Positions 17,575-27,300 of a stretch of DNA of 64,000 bases are shown one piece after another. The stretch is from positions 350,709 to 414,708 of the forward strand of contig NZ_JAXOFX010000004.1 in the NCBI RefSeq assembly GCF_034427655.1, read 5' to 3'. Position numbers and translations under genes: made by a program. Under the pieces are notes generated by a model that worked only from the letters and a program-made list of their open reading frames with translations, searched no databases and had not been told where the DNA came from. Position 1 is the first letter of the stretch; each line of letters opens with the position of its first letter. This DNA is from Robertmurraya_A mangrovi. Lineage in GTDB: Bacteria; Bacillota; Bacilli; Bacillales; Cytobacillaceae.

Positions 17575-18696
17575 ATGATTATTAACAATAATCTACCTGC
17601 AATTAACTCGTTTAATAAAATGGGTACGAACCAAACAAATGCATCTAAGTCAATGGAGAAGTTATCTTCAGGTCTTCGTATTAACCGTGCTGGTGATGAC
17701 GCTGCTGGTCTAGCAATCTCTGAAAAAATGCGTGGACAAGTACGTGGGTTAAATCAAGCCCAACGTAACTCTCAAGACGCTATTTCTTTAATTCAAACAG
17801 CAGAAGGTGCGTTAAACGAAACACATTCAATCCTTCAACGTATGCGTGAACTAGCTACTCAGGCATCAAACGATACAAATACTGATCAAGATCGTAGTGA
17901 GCTGCAAAAAGAGCTTAATCAGTTAACTTCTGAAATAAATCGTATTGGTAATAATACTGAGTTTAACCAAAAGAAATTGTTAAATGGTTCACAACGTTTA
18001 AGTAGTGGTTTTGTAGCCGATGCTGGATCAACTGCTAGTGGAAATGGTCTTAAAATGCAAGTTGGTGCTAACTCTGCACAGAATTTCACAGTAGATATTT
18101 TTGATATGCGTTCTGAGGCACTAGGTATTGCGGGTTCTAGTGGAGCAAATGCAAATATCGGTTCCGGAACATATTCTAATTCTACTGTTTCAGCAAATAA
18201 GAATGCATCTGGCGGAGTGAATGAAACTTACTTTAAAGCTGATGGATCTAAAGATTCTGGTGCCCAATTCATCTCTGAAAATGGTACTATTGTATCTTCA
18301 GAATTAGTTGCTAAGTCATCGGGTGCTACTTTTGCAAAAGGTGCAAACAATGAGCTAACAGATAAAGGAAATGTTTCTGGTGATAAAGTACATGCTTTAA
18401 ATATTTCACATCATGAATCAGCAACTGCTGCAATCTCAGTTATTGATGCTGCTATTAATCAAGTATCCGCAGAACGTTCGAAACTTGGAGCATTCCAAAA
18501 CCGTTTAGAGCATACCATTAGTAATTTAGGTAATGCTTCTGAAAACTTACAAGCTGCTGAATCTCGTATTCGTGATGTAGACATGGCAAAAGAGATGATG
18601 AACTTTACAAAGAACAATATTCTTTCACAAGCATCACAAGCTATGCTTGCTCAAGCGAATCAGAGACCACAATCAGTTTTACAGTTGTTACAATAA
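17575..18696 (+). CDS. hag: Flagellin, Hag type (373 aa)
   Basis: This is the main-type flagellin, positioned after csrA as in B. subtilis. The N-terminal part MIINNNLPAINSFNKMGTNQ, with SMEKLSSGLRINRAGDDAAG, and the C-terminal part (NRLEHTISNLGNASENLQAA, DVDMAKEMMNFTKNNIL, QANQRPQSVLQLLQ) are typical. The central part is modest (about residues 145-290) and rich in Ser, Asn and Gly, possible O-glycosylation sites for the Maf pathway downstream. ATG 17575 has AAGGAGG seven bases upstream; an upstream in-frame extension to 17542 would run through the CsrA hairpin and is rejected. Confidence 0.97.
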   Translation: MIINNNLPAINSFNKMGTNQTNASKSMEKLSSGLRINRAGDDAAGLAISEKMRGQVRGLNQAQRNSQDAISLIQTAEGALNETHSILQRMRELATQASNDTNTDQDRSELQKELNQLTSEINRIGNNTEFNQKKLLNGSQRLSSGFVADAGSTASGNGLKMQVGANSAQNFTVDIFDMRSEALGIAGSSGANANIGSGTYSNSTVSANKNASGGVNETYFKADGSKDSGAQFISENGTIVSSELVAKSSGATFAKGANNELTDKGNVSGDKVHALNISHHESATAAISVIDAAINQVSAERSKLGAFQNRLEHTISNLGNASENLQAAESRIRDVDMAKEMMNFTKNNILSQASQAMLAQANQRPQSVLQLLQ

Positions 18697-18759
18697 TTAA
18701 TTTAAGTGAAGAAACCATATTTCTTTTCTGGAAGACTAAAAAGTATATAGATTTATCCA

Positions 18760-18787
18760 CCACAGTGTACTGCACTGTGGTTTTTTG
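18760..18787 (+). terminator. Intrinsic terminator after hag
   Basis: CCACAGTG and CACTGTGG form a perfect eight-pair stem with a five-base loop, followed by six T residues. Confidence 0.93.
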
Positions 18788-19129
18788 TGCCGTGAAAAAT
18801 GATGCTTTAAATCAAATATCCTGCAAAATACATAGTCGTTTTAAAGTATTTTGGGGGGATCTAACCAACTATAAAAGAAAAAGTAGAGAGGTTTGGTGGA
18901 AACGAAATATAGTATTAAACTTTTTGTTTGTGGAAGGTTGTCAAGGAGTTAGAAGAGCTCCATATCGGTGAAAGGTAGATTTGTTAACCTTATCGATTCT
19001 GTTCCAGCAAAAAAGTACATAGAAAGGTTAGTTATGGTTGTACTATTTTAAGAATTATTATTATTCGCCTAGCTTAAGATATATGGACTTAGCGTATATA
19101 AAAGTTATTTTCTAATAATAATTGTATAC
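18788..19129. other. Non-coding stretch between hag and the Maf operon
   Basis: About 340 bases without a convincing gene. A short plus-strand frame at 18765-18971 starts inside the terminator, has no ribosome binding site and looks random. Fragments in other frames are broken by stops within 15-50 codons, so this could be a decayed gene, but I cannot identify it. Confidence 0.5.
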
Positions 19130-19156
19130 TTTAATATTTTAATAATATGTCGATAA
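19130..19156 (+). promoter_or_regulatory. Sigma-D type promoter for the Maf operon
   Basis: TTTA at 19130-19133, 15 bases, then GTCGATAA at 19149-19156, 34 bases before the start codon of the first gene. It would place flagellin glycosylation in the late flagellar regulon. Confidence 0.65.
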
Positions 19157-19190
19157 TAAATATAAGCACAAAATAATGGGGGATTTCTAA

Positions 19191-19802
19191 ATGAAGATTA
19201 GACTTTTAAATAATACTAAGTATTTGAATAAATCAAATGATATTTACGATGAAATAGAAGTTTTTATAAACGATATACTATTAGATGGAGAGTTATATTT
19301 TAGTCATATGATCATAGATGGTGTTGAAGTATATGATAATTATGAGATCTATATTGAAGAAAACCTTTTAAGAATAGAGAACATAATAGTTGAGGTAAAA
19401 ACTGTTTTGCAATTTTTTACTAGCATAATATTATCAATAAACGAGTACTCTTCTAATGCAATCCCTGAGTTAAAACAACTATCTACTGCCTTTTATAATT
19501 CTTCTAGCTCGGAATCTTGGAAAAAGTTAACGGATTTTTTAGAAGCATTACAATGGATTAATGAAGCAATTGTTTCTATTAATAGTAAGGAAATAAAACC
19601 AAATCATGGGGATAAGTACCTGGGAATAACTGCTTCTTTTGAGAATGTATTTCCTAATTTACTGGAGGCATTAGAAGGGCAAGATAATATATTTATCGCT
19701 GATATTCTCAACTATGAGATTATACCTTTACTTCAGGATCTAATTACATGCACGACACAGTTTTTAGAGGAGAATAATACTCATGCTGAAGGAAAACATT
19801 AA
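19191..19802 (+). CDS. Unknown protein upstream of Maf
   Basis: I do not recognise this 203-aa protein. It is acidic, soluble and mostly helical after an N-terminal strand-rich part (MKIRLLNNTKYLN...IEVFINDILLDGELYFSHMI). No signal peptide, cysteine cluster or nucleotide motif is seen. TGGGGGAT precedes the ATG. Its 3' end overlaps the Maf gene by 20 bases, and it is the first gene behind a sigma-D type promoter. It is therefore probably a Maf partner or accessory factor acting on flagellin before export (inference). Its size and helical content would also allow a chaperone-like role. Confidence 0.7.
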   Translation: MKIRLLNNTKYLNKSNDIYDEIEVFINDILLDGELYFSHMIIDGVEVYDNYEIYIEENLLRIENIIVEVKTVLQFFTSIILSINEYSSNAIPELKQLSTAFYNSSSSESWKKLTDFLEALQWINEAIVSINSKEIKPNHGDKYLGITASFENVFPNLLEALEGQDNIFIADILNYEIIPLLQDLITCTTQFLEENNTHAEGKH

Positions 19803-21675
19803 ATTTATTAAAAAATTTGATGAGGAATTATTTCAGAAGTTAATCAACACTAAACATATTGAAGGGGAAATAGAATCAGTCCTTACCAAATGTGGACTAC
19901 CAACCTTGCAAGTTTTAAAAGATAGTCGATTATTGGTGCTTCATAGTAAGTATAATCCTCTTAAGGAAGCAGAAATAATAGTTGATAATTTAGGCAATAT
20001 TGACAAGTATGAGCACATTTTTTTTTATGGTTTAGGATTAGGCTACCATGTGGAAGAGCTATTAAAGAGATATCCAAATAAGAAATTTACATTAATAGAA
20101 CCTGAAATTAGAGTTTTCAAGCGATATATGGAACTACGTGACTTAACTAAATTACCTATTGAAGACTTGTTTTTTTTGAAAGTAGGTCAGTCTGAGTTTG
20201 AAACAAGGAAGTTTATAAAAGAGTTTGTTGATGTTGTTAGAGAAAAGACACTGTTAGTTACTTTGCCTAGCTATGAAAGATTAATTCCTGAGGAATATCA
20301 AATGTTCATTACTGACTTTAAAAAAACAGTTGAAGAGAATCGGCAAGGAATACTTGTGAATTACTCATTTCAAAAGAGATGGACTTTAAATAGTTGGATT
20401 AATCTCCCAGAAACATTAAGAACACCTAATATCTTACATGATGTTAAAAGAGACTTTTTTATAGATAAGCCCGCCATTATTGTTGCCGCTGGTCCCTCGT
20501 TGGATGAGGAGATTGAAAACTTAAAATTTATTAAAATAAATCAATTAGCATATATATTTTCAGTAGGATCGGCTATAAATACATTAATAGAAAATGGTAT
20601 CTATCCGGATGCAATGTGCACTTATGACCCCACGCAGTTAAATCAGAAGGTCTTTGAAAAAGTCATTCAAAGGAAAATAGATACTATCCCTATGATTTAT
20701 GGTACTAGTGTTGGGTATGAGACAATAAAAAATTTTCACGGTAAAAAGATTCATATGGTTACAAGTCAAGATACAATCTCGAATTACTATATTGAACTTA
20801 ATAGTAATAATAAAACAAATAAAGTACATGATGCTCCTTCAATTGCAATCGTTACAATGGAACTGTTAGATAAACTTGGCTCAAATCCTATTATTTTAGT
20901 AGGTCAAAATTTAGCCTACAAAGATAATAAGACTTATTCAAAAGATATGGGATACGAGCATGCTTCAGATGAAATAACAGAAGATGATATAAATAATGCA
21001 ATTATTGTAAAAAGTGTTGAAGGAAACGAAATATTTACAGATTCTTCATTTAACAGAATGAGGTCTCAATTAGAATATTATATAGCAAATCATATGAAAA
21101 ACAAGGAAATAATTAACACTACCAAAAATGGGGCACATATTAATGGGACTGTTTACATCGAGTTATCAACTCTAATTAACGAGCGATTAGAGCATACAAA
21201 AATTGGAAGAGAGTGGTTCGAAACTGCAGAAAACAGCTATAATCTCCAGTATGTTGAACAAAAAAAAGTAGAAATGGAGTTGAATTTTATTGAACTATTA
21301 GAGACGCTAAGAATTGTCAAAAAAACATTTAATAAGATGGAACAACTAATAGTAGAAAAGAAAATTGCTAAGTTAGAAAGAATGTTTACTAAGTTTGACG
21401 ATGTGATGAAGAAATTTGTAACTAATGATTTCTATGTAACCTTTCTACAACCAATGTCCAGGGTGGAATTTGATTTGCTATCAAGAGAAATTAATTCTTT
21501 AAGGTATGATAAGGATATACTCTCAAAAGCAAAAAAAACAATCAAGAGCTTCAAAAGGTTTATAAATAGCTGTGAGTTTGATATTAAAAATATGAAGTCT
21601 ATCTTTGAAGATGTTAACTCAGAAATAAATGAATTATTATTACAACAAGTAAAGGGTGTTAAGGATGGGAAATAA
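19783..21675 (+). CDS. maf: Maf, motility-associated flagellin glycosyltransferase
   Basis: Maf proteins transfer nonulosonic acids (pseudaminic or legionaminic acid) from the CMP-sugar to Ser/Thr of flagellin in the cytoplasm. The 630-aa protein has the DUF115/MAF_flag10 core with IIVAAGPSLDEEIENL (AGPS at about residues 236-239) and the downstream NPIILVGQNLAYKDNKTYS, plus an N-terminal region (FYGLGLGYHVEELLKRYPNK, IEPE) and a helical C-terminal domain (about 470-630) that binds flagellin in characterised members. GAGGAG lies upstream of ATG 19783. The legionaminic-acid genes downstream supply the likely donor. Confidence 0.9.
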   Translation: MLKENIKFIKKFDEELFQKLINTKHIEGEIESVLTKCGLPTLQVLKDSRLLVLHSKYNPLKEAEIIVDNLGNIDKYEHIFFYGLGLGYHVEELLKRYPNKKFTLIEPEIRVFKRYMELRDLTKLPIEDLFFLKVGQSEFETRKFIKEFVDVVREKTLLVTLPSYERLIPEEYQMFITDFKKTVEENRQGILVNYSFQKRWTLNSWINLPETLRTPNILHDVKRDFFIDKPAIIVAAGPSLDEEIENLKFIKINQLAYIFSVGSAINTLIENGIYPDAMCTYDPTQLNQKVFEKVIQRKIDTIPMIYGTSVGYETIKNFHGKKIHMVTSQDTISNYYIELNSNNKTNKVHDAPSIAIVTMELLDKLGSNPIILVGQNLAYKDNKTYSKDMGYEHASDEITEDDINNAIIVKSVEGNEIFTDSSFNRMRSQLEYYIANHMKNKEIINTTKNGAHINGTVYIELSTLINERLEHTKIGREWFETAENSYNLQYVEQKKVEMELNFIELLETLRIVKKTFNKMEQLIVEKKIAKLERMFTKFDDVMKKFVTNDFYVTFLQPMSRVEFDLLSREINSLRYDKDILSKAKKTIKSFKRFINSCEFDIKNMKSIFEDVNSEINELLLQQVKGVKDGK

Positions 21676-22669
21676 AAGGATACTTATAACTGGTTCAGAT
21701 GGTTTTATCGGTTCTCACCTTACAGAGGAATTAGTACGACAGGGATACAATGTGAAGGCGTTTGTTTTTTATAATTCTTTTAACTCCTGGGGTTGGCTAG
21801 ATTCATCTCCGAAGGACATAAAAAAGGAGATTGAAGTTTTCGCGGGAGATATAAGGGATCCACATGGCGTAAAGGAATCGATGAAGGGTTGTGAAGTAGT
21901 ATTACACTTAGCATCGTTAATTGCTATACCATACTCTTATTATTCTCCAGATACTTATGTAGATACAAATATTAAGGGGACATTAAATATACTTCAATCA
22001 GCAAGAGAGTTAGGTATTACCAAGGTTGTTCACACATCAACAAGTGAGGTTTACGGAACAGCTAAGTATGTTCCAATAAATGAAGATCACCCCTTACAAG
22101 GTCAGTCTCCTTACTCCGCATCAAAAATTGGTGCTGATCAAATGGCGATGTCCTTTTATCGTTCATTTGAAACTCCGGTTTCTATTATCCGTCCTTTTAA
22201 CACATATGGACCTAGACAATCAGCCAGAGCAGTAATTCCAACAATTATTACTCAGCTAGCTGCTGGGAAGAAGAAAGTAAGATTAGGTGCTGTAAGACCG
22301 ACACGTGATTTTAATTATGTTAAGGATACTGTTAGTGGTTTTATCTCGGTAATGAATAGCACTAGATCCATTGGGGAAGCAATTAATATAGGTAGCAACT
22401 TCGAAGTTTCAATTGAGGAAACTGCTAAGCTAATAGCGGAGATTATGGATATAGATCTTGACATTGAAACCGATGAGATTCGTATTCGTCCTAGTAATAG
22501 TGAGGTTGAAAGATTATGGGCGGATAATACGAAAGCTAAGGCTTTATTGGGGTGGGAACCAAAATACTCAGGAATTGAGGGGCTCAAAAAAGGACTTAGT
22601 GAAACTATAGATTGGTTTACTATAAAAGAAAATTTAGCAAAATTTAAGACTGAAAACTATAATATCTAA
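21665..22669 (+). CDS. legB: LegB-like NDP-N-acetylglucosamine 4,6-dehydratase
   Basis: This is a short-chain dehydrogenase/reductase of the extended epimerase type. In the legionaminic-acid route LegB makes the 4-keto-6-deoxy sugar nucleotide. The Rossmann motif GSDGFIGSH sits at residues 10-18, the TSTSEVYG segment carries the catalytic threonine region, and the YSASK active-site Tyr and Lys are near 150-154; IRPFNTYGPRQSARAVIPT is typical of LegB. ATG 21665 (MGNKRILITG) has AAAGGG eight bases upstream and overlaps the Maf stop; a GTG at 21656 is less likely. The protein is 334 aa. The pathway assignment rests on the neighbouring legC, legG, legI, legH and legF. Confidence 0.87.
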   Translation: MGNKRILITGSDGFIGSHLTEELVRQGYNVKAFVFYNSFNSWGWLDSSPKDIKKEIEVFAGDIRDPHGVKESMKGCEVVLHLASLIAIPYSYYSPDTYVDTNIKGTLNILQSARELGITKVVHTSTSEVYGTAKYVPINEDHPLQGQSPYSASKIGADQMAMSFYRSFETPVSIIRPFNTYGPRQSARAVIPTIITQLAAGKKKVRLGAVRPTRDFNYVKDTVSGFISVMNSTRSIGEAINIGSNFEVSIEETAKLIAEIMDIDLDIETDEIRIRPSNSEVERLWADNTKAKALLGWEPKYSGIEGLKKGLSETIDWFTIKENLAKFKTENYNI

Positions 22670-22685
22670 ATAGGGGAATATGGAT

Positions 22686-23795
22686 ATGAAATATTGCACA
22701 AAGTGTGTTATGCCAAACACTAGGCCAGGGATATATTTTGATGAAGAAGGTATTTGTCAGGCTTGTAGAGCAGAGGAACAGAAGGGCTTTACTAATTGGG
22801 AAGAAAGAGCAATGGAACTGAAAGATCTTTGTGAGAAATACAGAAACAAAGGGAACAATTATGATTGTATCATTGCCGTTAGTGGAGGAAAGGATAGTCA
22901 TTTTCAGGTTTACATTATGAAAGAAGTATTAGGAATGAATCCCTTACTTGTATCAGTCGAGGATAATTTCACAATGACAGAAGCCGGAAAACATAATATT
23001 CGTAACATTTCTGAGAGGTTTGGTTGTGACATAATAAGCCTTAAACCAAATATTAAATTACAAAAGAAATTGATGAGAAAAACCTTTGAAAAGTATGGTA
23101 AGCCTACCTGGTACATTGATCGGTTAATATATACCTATCCTTTACATATGTCTTTGAAATTTAATATTCCTCTGGTAGTGTATGGTGAAAATATAAGTTA
23201 TGAGTACGGTGGTACACAAAGGGTTGAAACATACAGTGCTAAGGATCAGCTTTCAAATGGTGTTGCTGCAGACATTGATTGGGATGAACTTCTGGATGAA
23301 GATATAAATATTAAGGATTTAAGTCTATGTTTTGCTCCTTCAGTAGAAGATTTGAGTTCTATAGAACCAATTTATATTAGTTATTTTTATAGATGGAACA
23401 GTTATAATAATTACTTGTTTGCAAAGAAAAATGGATTTAAAGATTTAGAGCATGAGTGGAAAAGAGAGCACCATGTAGAAAATTTTGACCAAGTCGATAG
23501 TTATGCCTACCTAGTGCATCCATGGATGAAGTATCCTAAGTTTGGGCATGCTTCAGCTACTGATTATTCTTCAAAGTTTATTAGATATGGATTAATTAGC
23601 AGAGAACAAGGTATTGAATTAGTTAAGAAACATGATGATAAGCTTGATTCAAAAGCAGTAGAGGACTTTTGTAATTTTACTGGATACTCCATTCAAGAGT
23701 TTTACAGTATAGTAGATCGCTTCTATAATGATGATTTATTTTATAAAAATGAGTATAACTATTGGACTTTAAAAAAGCCAATTTGGGAACAATAA
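22686..23795 (+). CDS. N-acetyl sugar amidotransferase (PseA/WbpG family)
   Basis: Enzymes of this family use a PP-loop ATPase domain and ammonia from a glutaminase partner to turn an N-acetyl group of a sugar into an acetamidino group. The 369-aa product begins with the hallmark MKYCTKCVMPNTRPGI, keeps a second zinc pair (GICQACR) and the PP-loop SGGKDS at residues 66-71, and contains YGENISYEYGG. ATG 22686 has AGGGGA eight bases upstream. No glutaminase subunit (HisH/PseA-partner type) is seen in the window, so ammonia may come from elsewhere. In the leg cluster it probably makes an acetamidino legionaminic acid (inference). Confidence 0.88.
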   Translation: MKYCTKCVMPNTRPGIYFDEEGICQACRAEEQKGFTNWEERAMELKDLCEKYRNKGNNYDCIIAVSGGKDSHFQVYIMKEVLGMNPLLVSVEDNFTMTEAGKHNIRNISERFGCDIISLKPNIKLQKKLMRKTFEKYGKPTWYIDRLIYTYPLHMSLKFNIPLVVYGENISYEYGGTQRVETYSAKDQLSNGVAADIDWDELLDEDINIKDLSLCFAPSVEDLSSIEPIYISYFYRWNSYNNYLFAKKNGFKDLEHEWKREHHVENFDQVDSYAYLVHPWMKYPKFGHASATDYSSKFIRYGLISREQGIELVKKHDDKLDSKAVEDFCNFTGYSIQEFYSIVDRFYNDDLFYKNEYNYWTLKKPIWEQ

Positions 23796-23914
23796 ATCAT
23801 TACATTATTCCATAACAAAATTAGGTGTATTTATTTCATATAAAATAGGGAAATCCTGGGTGTAAAAATTATTTTGTATAATCAATAAAATTTCAAAGGC
23901 AGATGTCAGAGTGA

Positions 23915-25078
23915 ATGAATACAGAATGGATTGAAATAGCTAGAAAAATTAAAAATCTATATCCTTCAAAGGGATTTTTACCACTTCACGAACCTACATT
24001 TGTTGGGAATGAGTTAAAATATATTTCCGAATGTTTAGAAACAGGATGGGTTTCTTCAGTTGGTAAGTATGTAGATAAATTTGAGTCAATGCTAGCTGAA
24101 TATATAGGAGTTAAGAGGGTGGTTGCAGTAGTAAACGGTACTGCTGCTCTACACATAGCTCTAAAAGTAGCTGGAGTTCAACCAAATGACGAAGTTATTA
24201 TACCTTCCTTAACGTTTGTAGCTACAGGGAATGCGGTTAGTTATTGTGGCGCAGTACCACATTTTGTTGATATTTCACAAAAAACTCTAGGAATAGATCC
24301 TACGAAGCTTGATCAATACTTACGTGAAATCTCTACTCAAAAAAATAAACAATGCATAAATAAATTTTCAGGAAAGATAATTAGAGCAGTTGTACCTATG
24401 CATACATTTGGTCATCCAGTTGATATGGATCATCTCTTAGAAGTATGTAGCAAATATAATATTATTGTAGTTGAGGATGCTGCTGAGTCACTAGGTTCAT
24501 ACTATAAAGGTAAGCATACTGGAACTTTTGGTAAGGTTTCAGCAATGAGTTTCAATGGAAATAAAATAATAACTACTGGGGGAGGGGGAGCTATACTCAC
24601 AAATGATGTACACCTTGCAGAGTATGCAAAGCACCTAACTACTACTGCGAAAATAAACCATGCATGGAAATACGAGCACAATGAAGTAGGTTATAATTAT
24701 AGGATGCCGAATATTAATGCAGCATTGGGTTGTGCACAAATTGAGAGAATTAATGATTATCTAGTAAGTAAAAATAACTTAGTTTCTTTATACAAAGATA
24801 TATTATATAAATATAAAGGCATAGAATTATTTCTAGAGCCTCCATTTGCGAAGAGTAATTACTGGCTTCAAACGCTAATTGTTGATGATAGAGTATATGA
24901 TATAGAGAAAGTGCTTAGTATATTGAATAATCAGGGAGTCATGGCGAGGCCAATATGGACCCCTTTACATGAATTAGTACCTTTTTCTGGCTCACCAAAA
25001 TCAGATCTATCAGAAACGGAAAAATTTAAAATGAAAATTATTAATGTTCCAAGTAGTCCTTACCTAGGTGAAAAATGA
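23915..25078 (+). CDS. legC: LegC-type aminotransferase
   Basis: This is a PLP-dependent DegT/DnrJ/EryC1 aminotransferase that adds the 4-amino group to the 4-keto-6-deoxy sugar made by LegB. The 387-aa protein has VVNGTAALHIALKVAGVQP (phosphate cup), EDAAESLGSYYKG and the Schiff-base lysine in SFNGNKIITTGGGG (K217). LegC proteins share the N-terminal PSKGFLPLHEPTFVGNE. The ribosome binding site is poor (AAAGG 15 bases upstream), the only weak one in the operon. The stop overlaps legG by four bases. Confidence 0.9.
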   Translation: MNTEWIEIARKIKNLYPSKGFLPLHEPTFVGNELKYISECLETGWVSSVGKYVDKFESMLAEYIGVKRVVAVVNGTAALHIALKVAGVQPNDEVIIPSLTFVATGNAVSYCGAVPHFVDISQKTLGIDPTKLDQYLREISTQKNKQCINKFSGKIIRAVVPMHTFGHPVDMDHLLEVCSKYNIIVVEDAAESLGSYYKGKHTGTFGKVSAMSFNGNKIITTGGGGAILTNDVHLAEYAKHLTTTAKINHAWKYEHNEVGYNYRMPNINAALGCAQIERINDYLVSKNNLVSLYKDILYKYKGIELFLEPPFAKSNYWLQTLIVDDRVYDIEKVLSILNNQGVMARPIWTPLHELVPFSGSPKSDLSETEKFKMKIINVPSSPYLGEK

Positions 25079-26232
25079 TGAAGAAAAAAATTTGTGTTTT
25101 TACAGGGTCAAGAGCAGATTACGGCTTGTTGTACTGGATAATGAAAGTGATTCAAGAGGATAGTGATTTAGAATTACAAATTATTGTAGCAGGGATGCAT
25201 CTATCGGCAGAATTTGGAAATACATATACTCAAATTGAAAATGACGGATTTTTTATAAGTGAAAAAGTTGAGATGTTACTAACAGCTGATACACCAACTT
25301 CAGTGGCAAAATCTATCGGTTTAGGAACAATTGGTTTTGCAGACTCATTAGGCCGTTTAAAGCCAGACTTGCTCATTATTTTAGGTGACCGTTTTGAAGC
25401 TTTGGCTATTGCACAAACAGCACTTGTTCTGAATATACCAATAGCTCATATACATGGCGGGGAAGTATCTTTTGGTGCATATGATGATTCAATTAGACAT
25501 GCTATTACAAAAATGAGCTATCTTCATTTTGTAGCTACTGAAGATTATCGCAAAAGAGTAATTAGATTAGGTGAAAACCCTGAAAGAGTGTTTAATGTGG
25601 GTGCTCCGGGAATTGAGAATATTTTCAAATTAAAGCTATACTCTAAGAGAGAACTTGAGAGTGAATTACAAATGTCATTAACAAGTCCATTATTTCTAGT
25701 GACTCATCATCCAACCACCTTAAGTGATAATCCAATTGAAGGAACGTTAGAACTTCTGGAAGCGCTAGAGTATTTTAACGATGCAACTATTATTTTTACT
25801 AAGTCTAACGCCGATAATTATGGGAGGACAATTAATAATTTGGTTACTGATTTTGTTAATAGAAATAAATTCAGAACAAAATTTTATGATTCCTTGGGGC
25901 AAACAAGGTATTTAAGCCTAATTAAAGAGGCGAATGTTGTAATAGGTAACTCTTCGAGTGGTTTATTGGAGGTGCCTTATCTCCAAACACCAACTGTGAA
26001 TATTGGTAGCCGTCAAAAAGGCAGATTGAGTCCGGAATCAGTTTTTAATTCTAAACCTGATGTGATCGACATTAAAGAAAACATTCAGAGAGCACTGGAT
26101 TTTAAATTTCAGAATAACACTAATTATAAACTTTTCGGTGATGGGAACACCTCTACTAAAATAATTTCAATTATTAAAGAGAATTTAAATTTTACAACTA
26201 TAAAAGAGTTTTATGATGGAGATATACGATGA
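25075..26232 (+). CDS. legG: LegG, hydrolysing UDP-sugar 2-epimerase (NeuC family)
   Basis: NeuC/LegG enzymes remove UDP and invert C2 to give the free 2,4-diacetamido-2,4,6-trideoxymannose used by LegI. The 385-aa GT-B-fold protein has the family N-terminus KICVFTGSRADYGLLYWIMK, ILGDRFEALA, PIAHIHGGEVSFGAYDDSIR, LVTHHPTTLS and the phosphate-binding GNSSSGLLEVP near the C-terminus. ATG 25075 overlaps the legC stop (ATGA), so no separate promoter is expected. Confidence 0.93.
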   Translation: MMKKKICVFTGSRADYGLLYWIMKVIQEDSDLELQIIVAGMHLSAEFGNTYTQIENDGFFISEKVEMLLTADTPTSVAKSIGLGTIGFADSLGRLKPDLLIILGDRFEALAIAQTALVLNIPIAHIHGGEVSFGAYDDSIRHAITKMSYLHFVATEDYRKRVIRLGENPERVFNVGAPGIENIFKLKLYSKRELESELQMSLTSPLFLVTHHPTTLSDNPIEGTLELLEALEYFNDATIIFTKSNADNYGRTINNLVTDFVNRNKFRTKFYDSLGQTRYLSLIKEANVVIGNSSSGLLEVPYLQTPTVNIGSRQKGRLSPESVFNSKPDVIDIKENIQRALDFKFQNNTNYKLFGDGNTSTKIISIIKENLNFTTIKEFYDGDIR

Positions 26233-27299
26233 AAAAGACGTTTATTATAGCTGAAGCAGGTGTTAATCATAACGGATCCCTTAAGTTAGCTATGAGACTT
26301 GTTGATGCAGCGGTGCAAGCTGGGGCAGATGCAATAAAGTTTCAAACCTACAAAACCGAGAATTTAGTGACTAGGAGTGCAAGACAGGCAATCTATCAGA
26401 AGAAAAATATTGGCAAACATTCTACTCAGTTTGAAATGTTAAAGGAATTAGAATTGGACTACAGCCAATTTTTAATTCTAAAAAAATACTGTGATAAACA
26501 AAATATATTATTTATGTCAACTCCTTTTGATTTGGTCAGTGTAGATTTTTTAATTAAAGATTTAAGCTTAAAAATGATTAAAGTTCCGTCCGGAGAAATA
26601 ACCAATGCTCCTTACTTATATAGAATAGCATCACTTGGTGTCAAAAATATAATTCTATCTACTGGAATGTCAACAATAGAGGAAATTCATAATGCATTAG
26701 CTTTCTTGGCATATGGATTCAGCCTTAAAAGTAATCCTACGTATAGCAAAGTGAAAGAGTTCTATCAAACTAATGAAGCGAAAGAAATATTAAAAAACAG
26801 AATAAGCATCCTTCATTGTACAACTGAATACCCAGCACCTTTTAACGAAATAAACCTCGGTGCAATAGATGTAATAAGGGATACATTTAACTTAGAAGTA
26901 GGTCTTTCGGATCACTCTGAAGGTATATTAGTACCTATTGCTGCTGTATCAAAGGGTTCTACAATTATTGAGAAGCATTTCACTCTAGATAAGTCATTGC
27001 CAGGTCCAGATCATAAGGCGTCTTTAAACCCCGAAGAATTAAAAGAAATGATTGATTCTATTCGTATAATTGAAGTGGCAATTGGAAAAAAAGTTAAACA
27101 ACCAACAAAAACAGAGAGCAAAAATAAAGAAATTGTTAGAAAGAGTTTAGTGGCTGCTAAAAAAATAAAAAAAGGGGAACTCTTTACTTTTGATAATTTA
27201 ACAGTTAAGCGCCCTGGGTTTGGTAAAGAACCATATTACTTTTGGGATTATATTGGTAGAGCAGCAGAGAAAGATTATGAAGAAGATGAGGTAATATAA
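26229..27299 (+). CDS. legI: LegI, N,N'-diacetyllegionaminate synthase (NeuB family)
   Basis: LegI condenses the six-carbon sugar with phosphoenolpyruvate to give the nine-carbon legionaminic acid. The 356-aa protein has the TIM-barrel motifs IAEAGVNHNGSLKLA, AIKFQTYKTENLV, ILSTGMST, HCTTEYPAPFNEINL and GLSDHSEG, and a C-terminal SAF/antifreeze-like domain (about 290-356, RKSLVAAKKIKKGE). Whether it prefers legionaminic or another nonulosonic precursor cannot be read from sequence alone; the legG and legC neighbours favour legionaminic acid. It overlaps the legG stop by four bases. Confidence 0.93.
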   Translation: MKKTFIIAEAGVNHNGSLKLAMRLVDAAVQAGADAIKFQTYKTENLVTRSARQAIYQKKNIGKHSTQFEMLKELELDYSQFLILKKYCDKQNILFMSTPFDLVSVDFLIKDLSLKMIKVPSGEITNAPYLYRIASLGVKNIILSTGMSTIEEIHNALAFLAYGFSLKSNPTYSKVKEFYQTNEAKEILKNRISILHCTTEYPAPFNEINLGAIDVIRDTFNLEVGLSDHSEGILVPIAAVSKGSTIIEKHFTLDKSLPGPDHKASLNPEELKEMIDSIRIIEVAIGKKVKQPTKTESKNKEIVRKSLVAAKKIKKGELFTFDNLTVKRPGFGKEPYYFWDYIGRAAEKDYEEDEVI

Positions 27300-27300
27300 G

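Noticed and set aside
18765..18971. 68-codon plus-strand frame after hag
   Set aside because: It starts inside the hag terminator, has no ribosome binding site and resembles no family.
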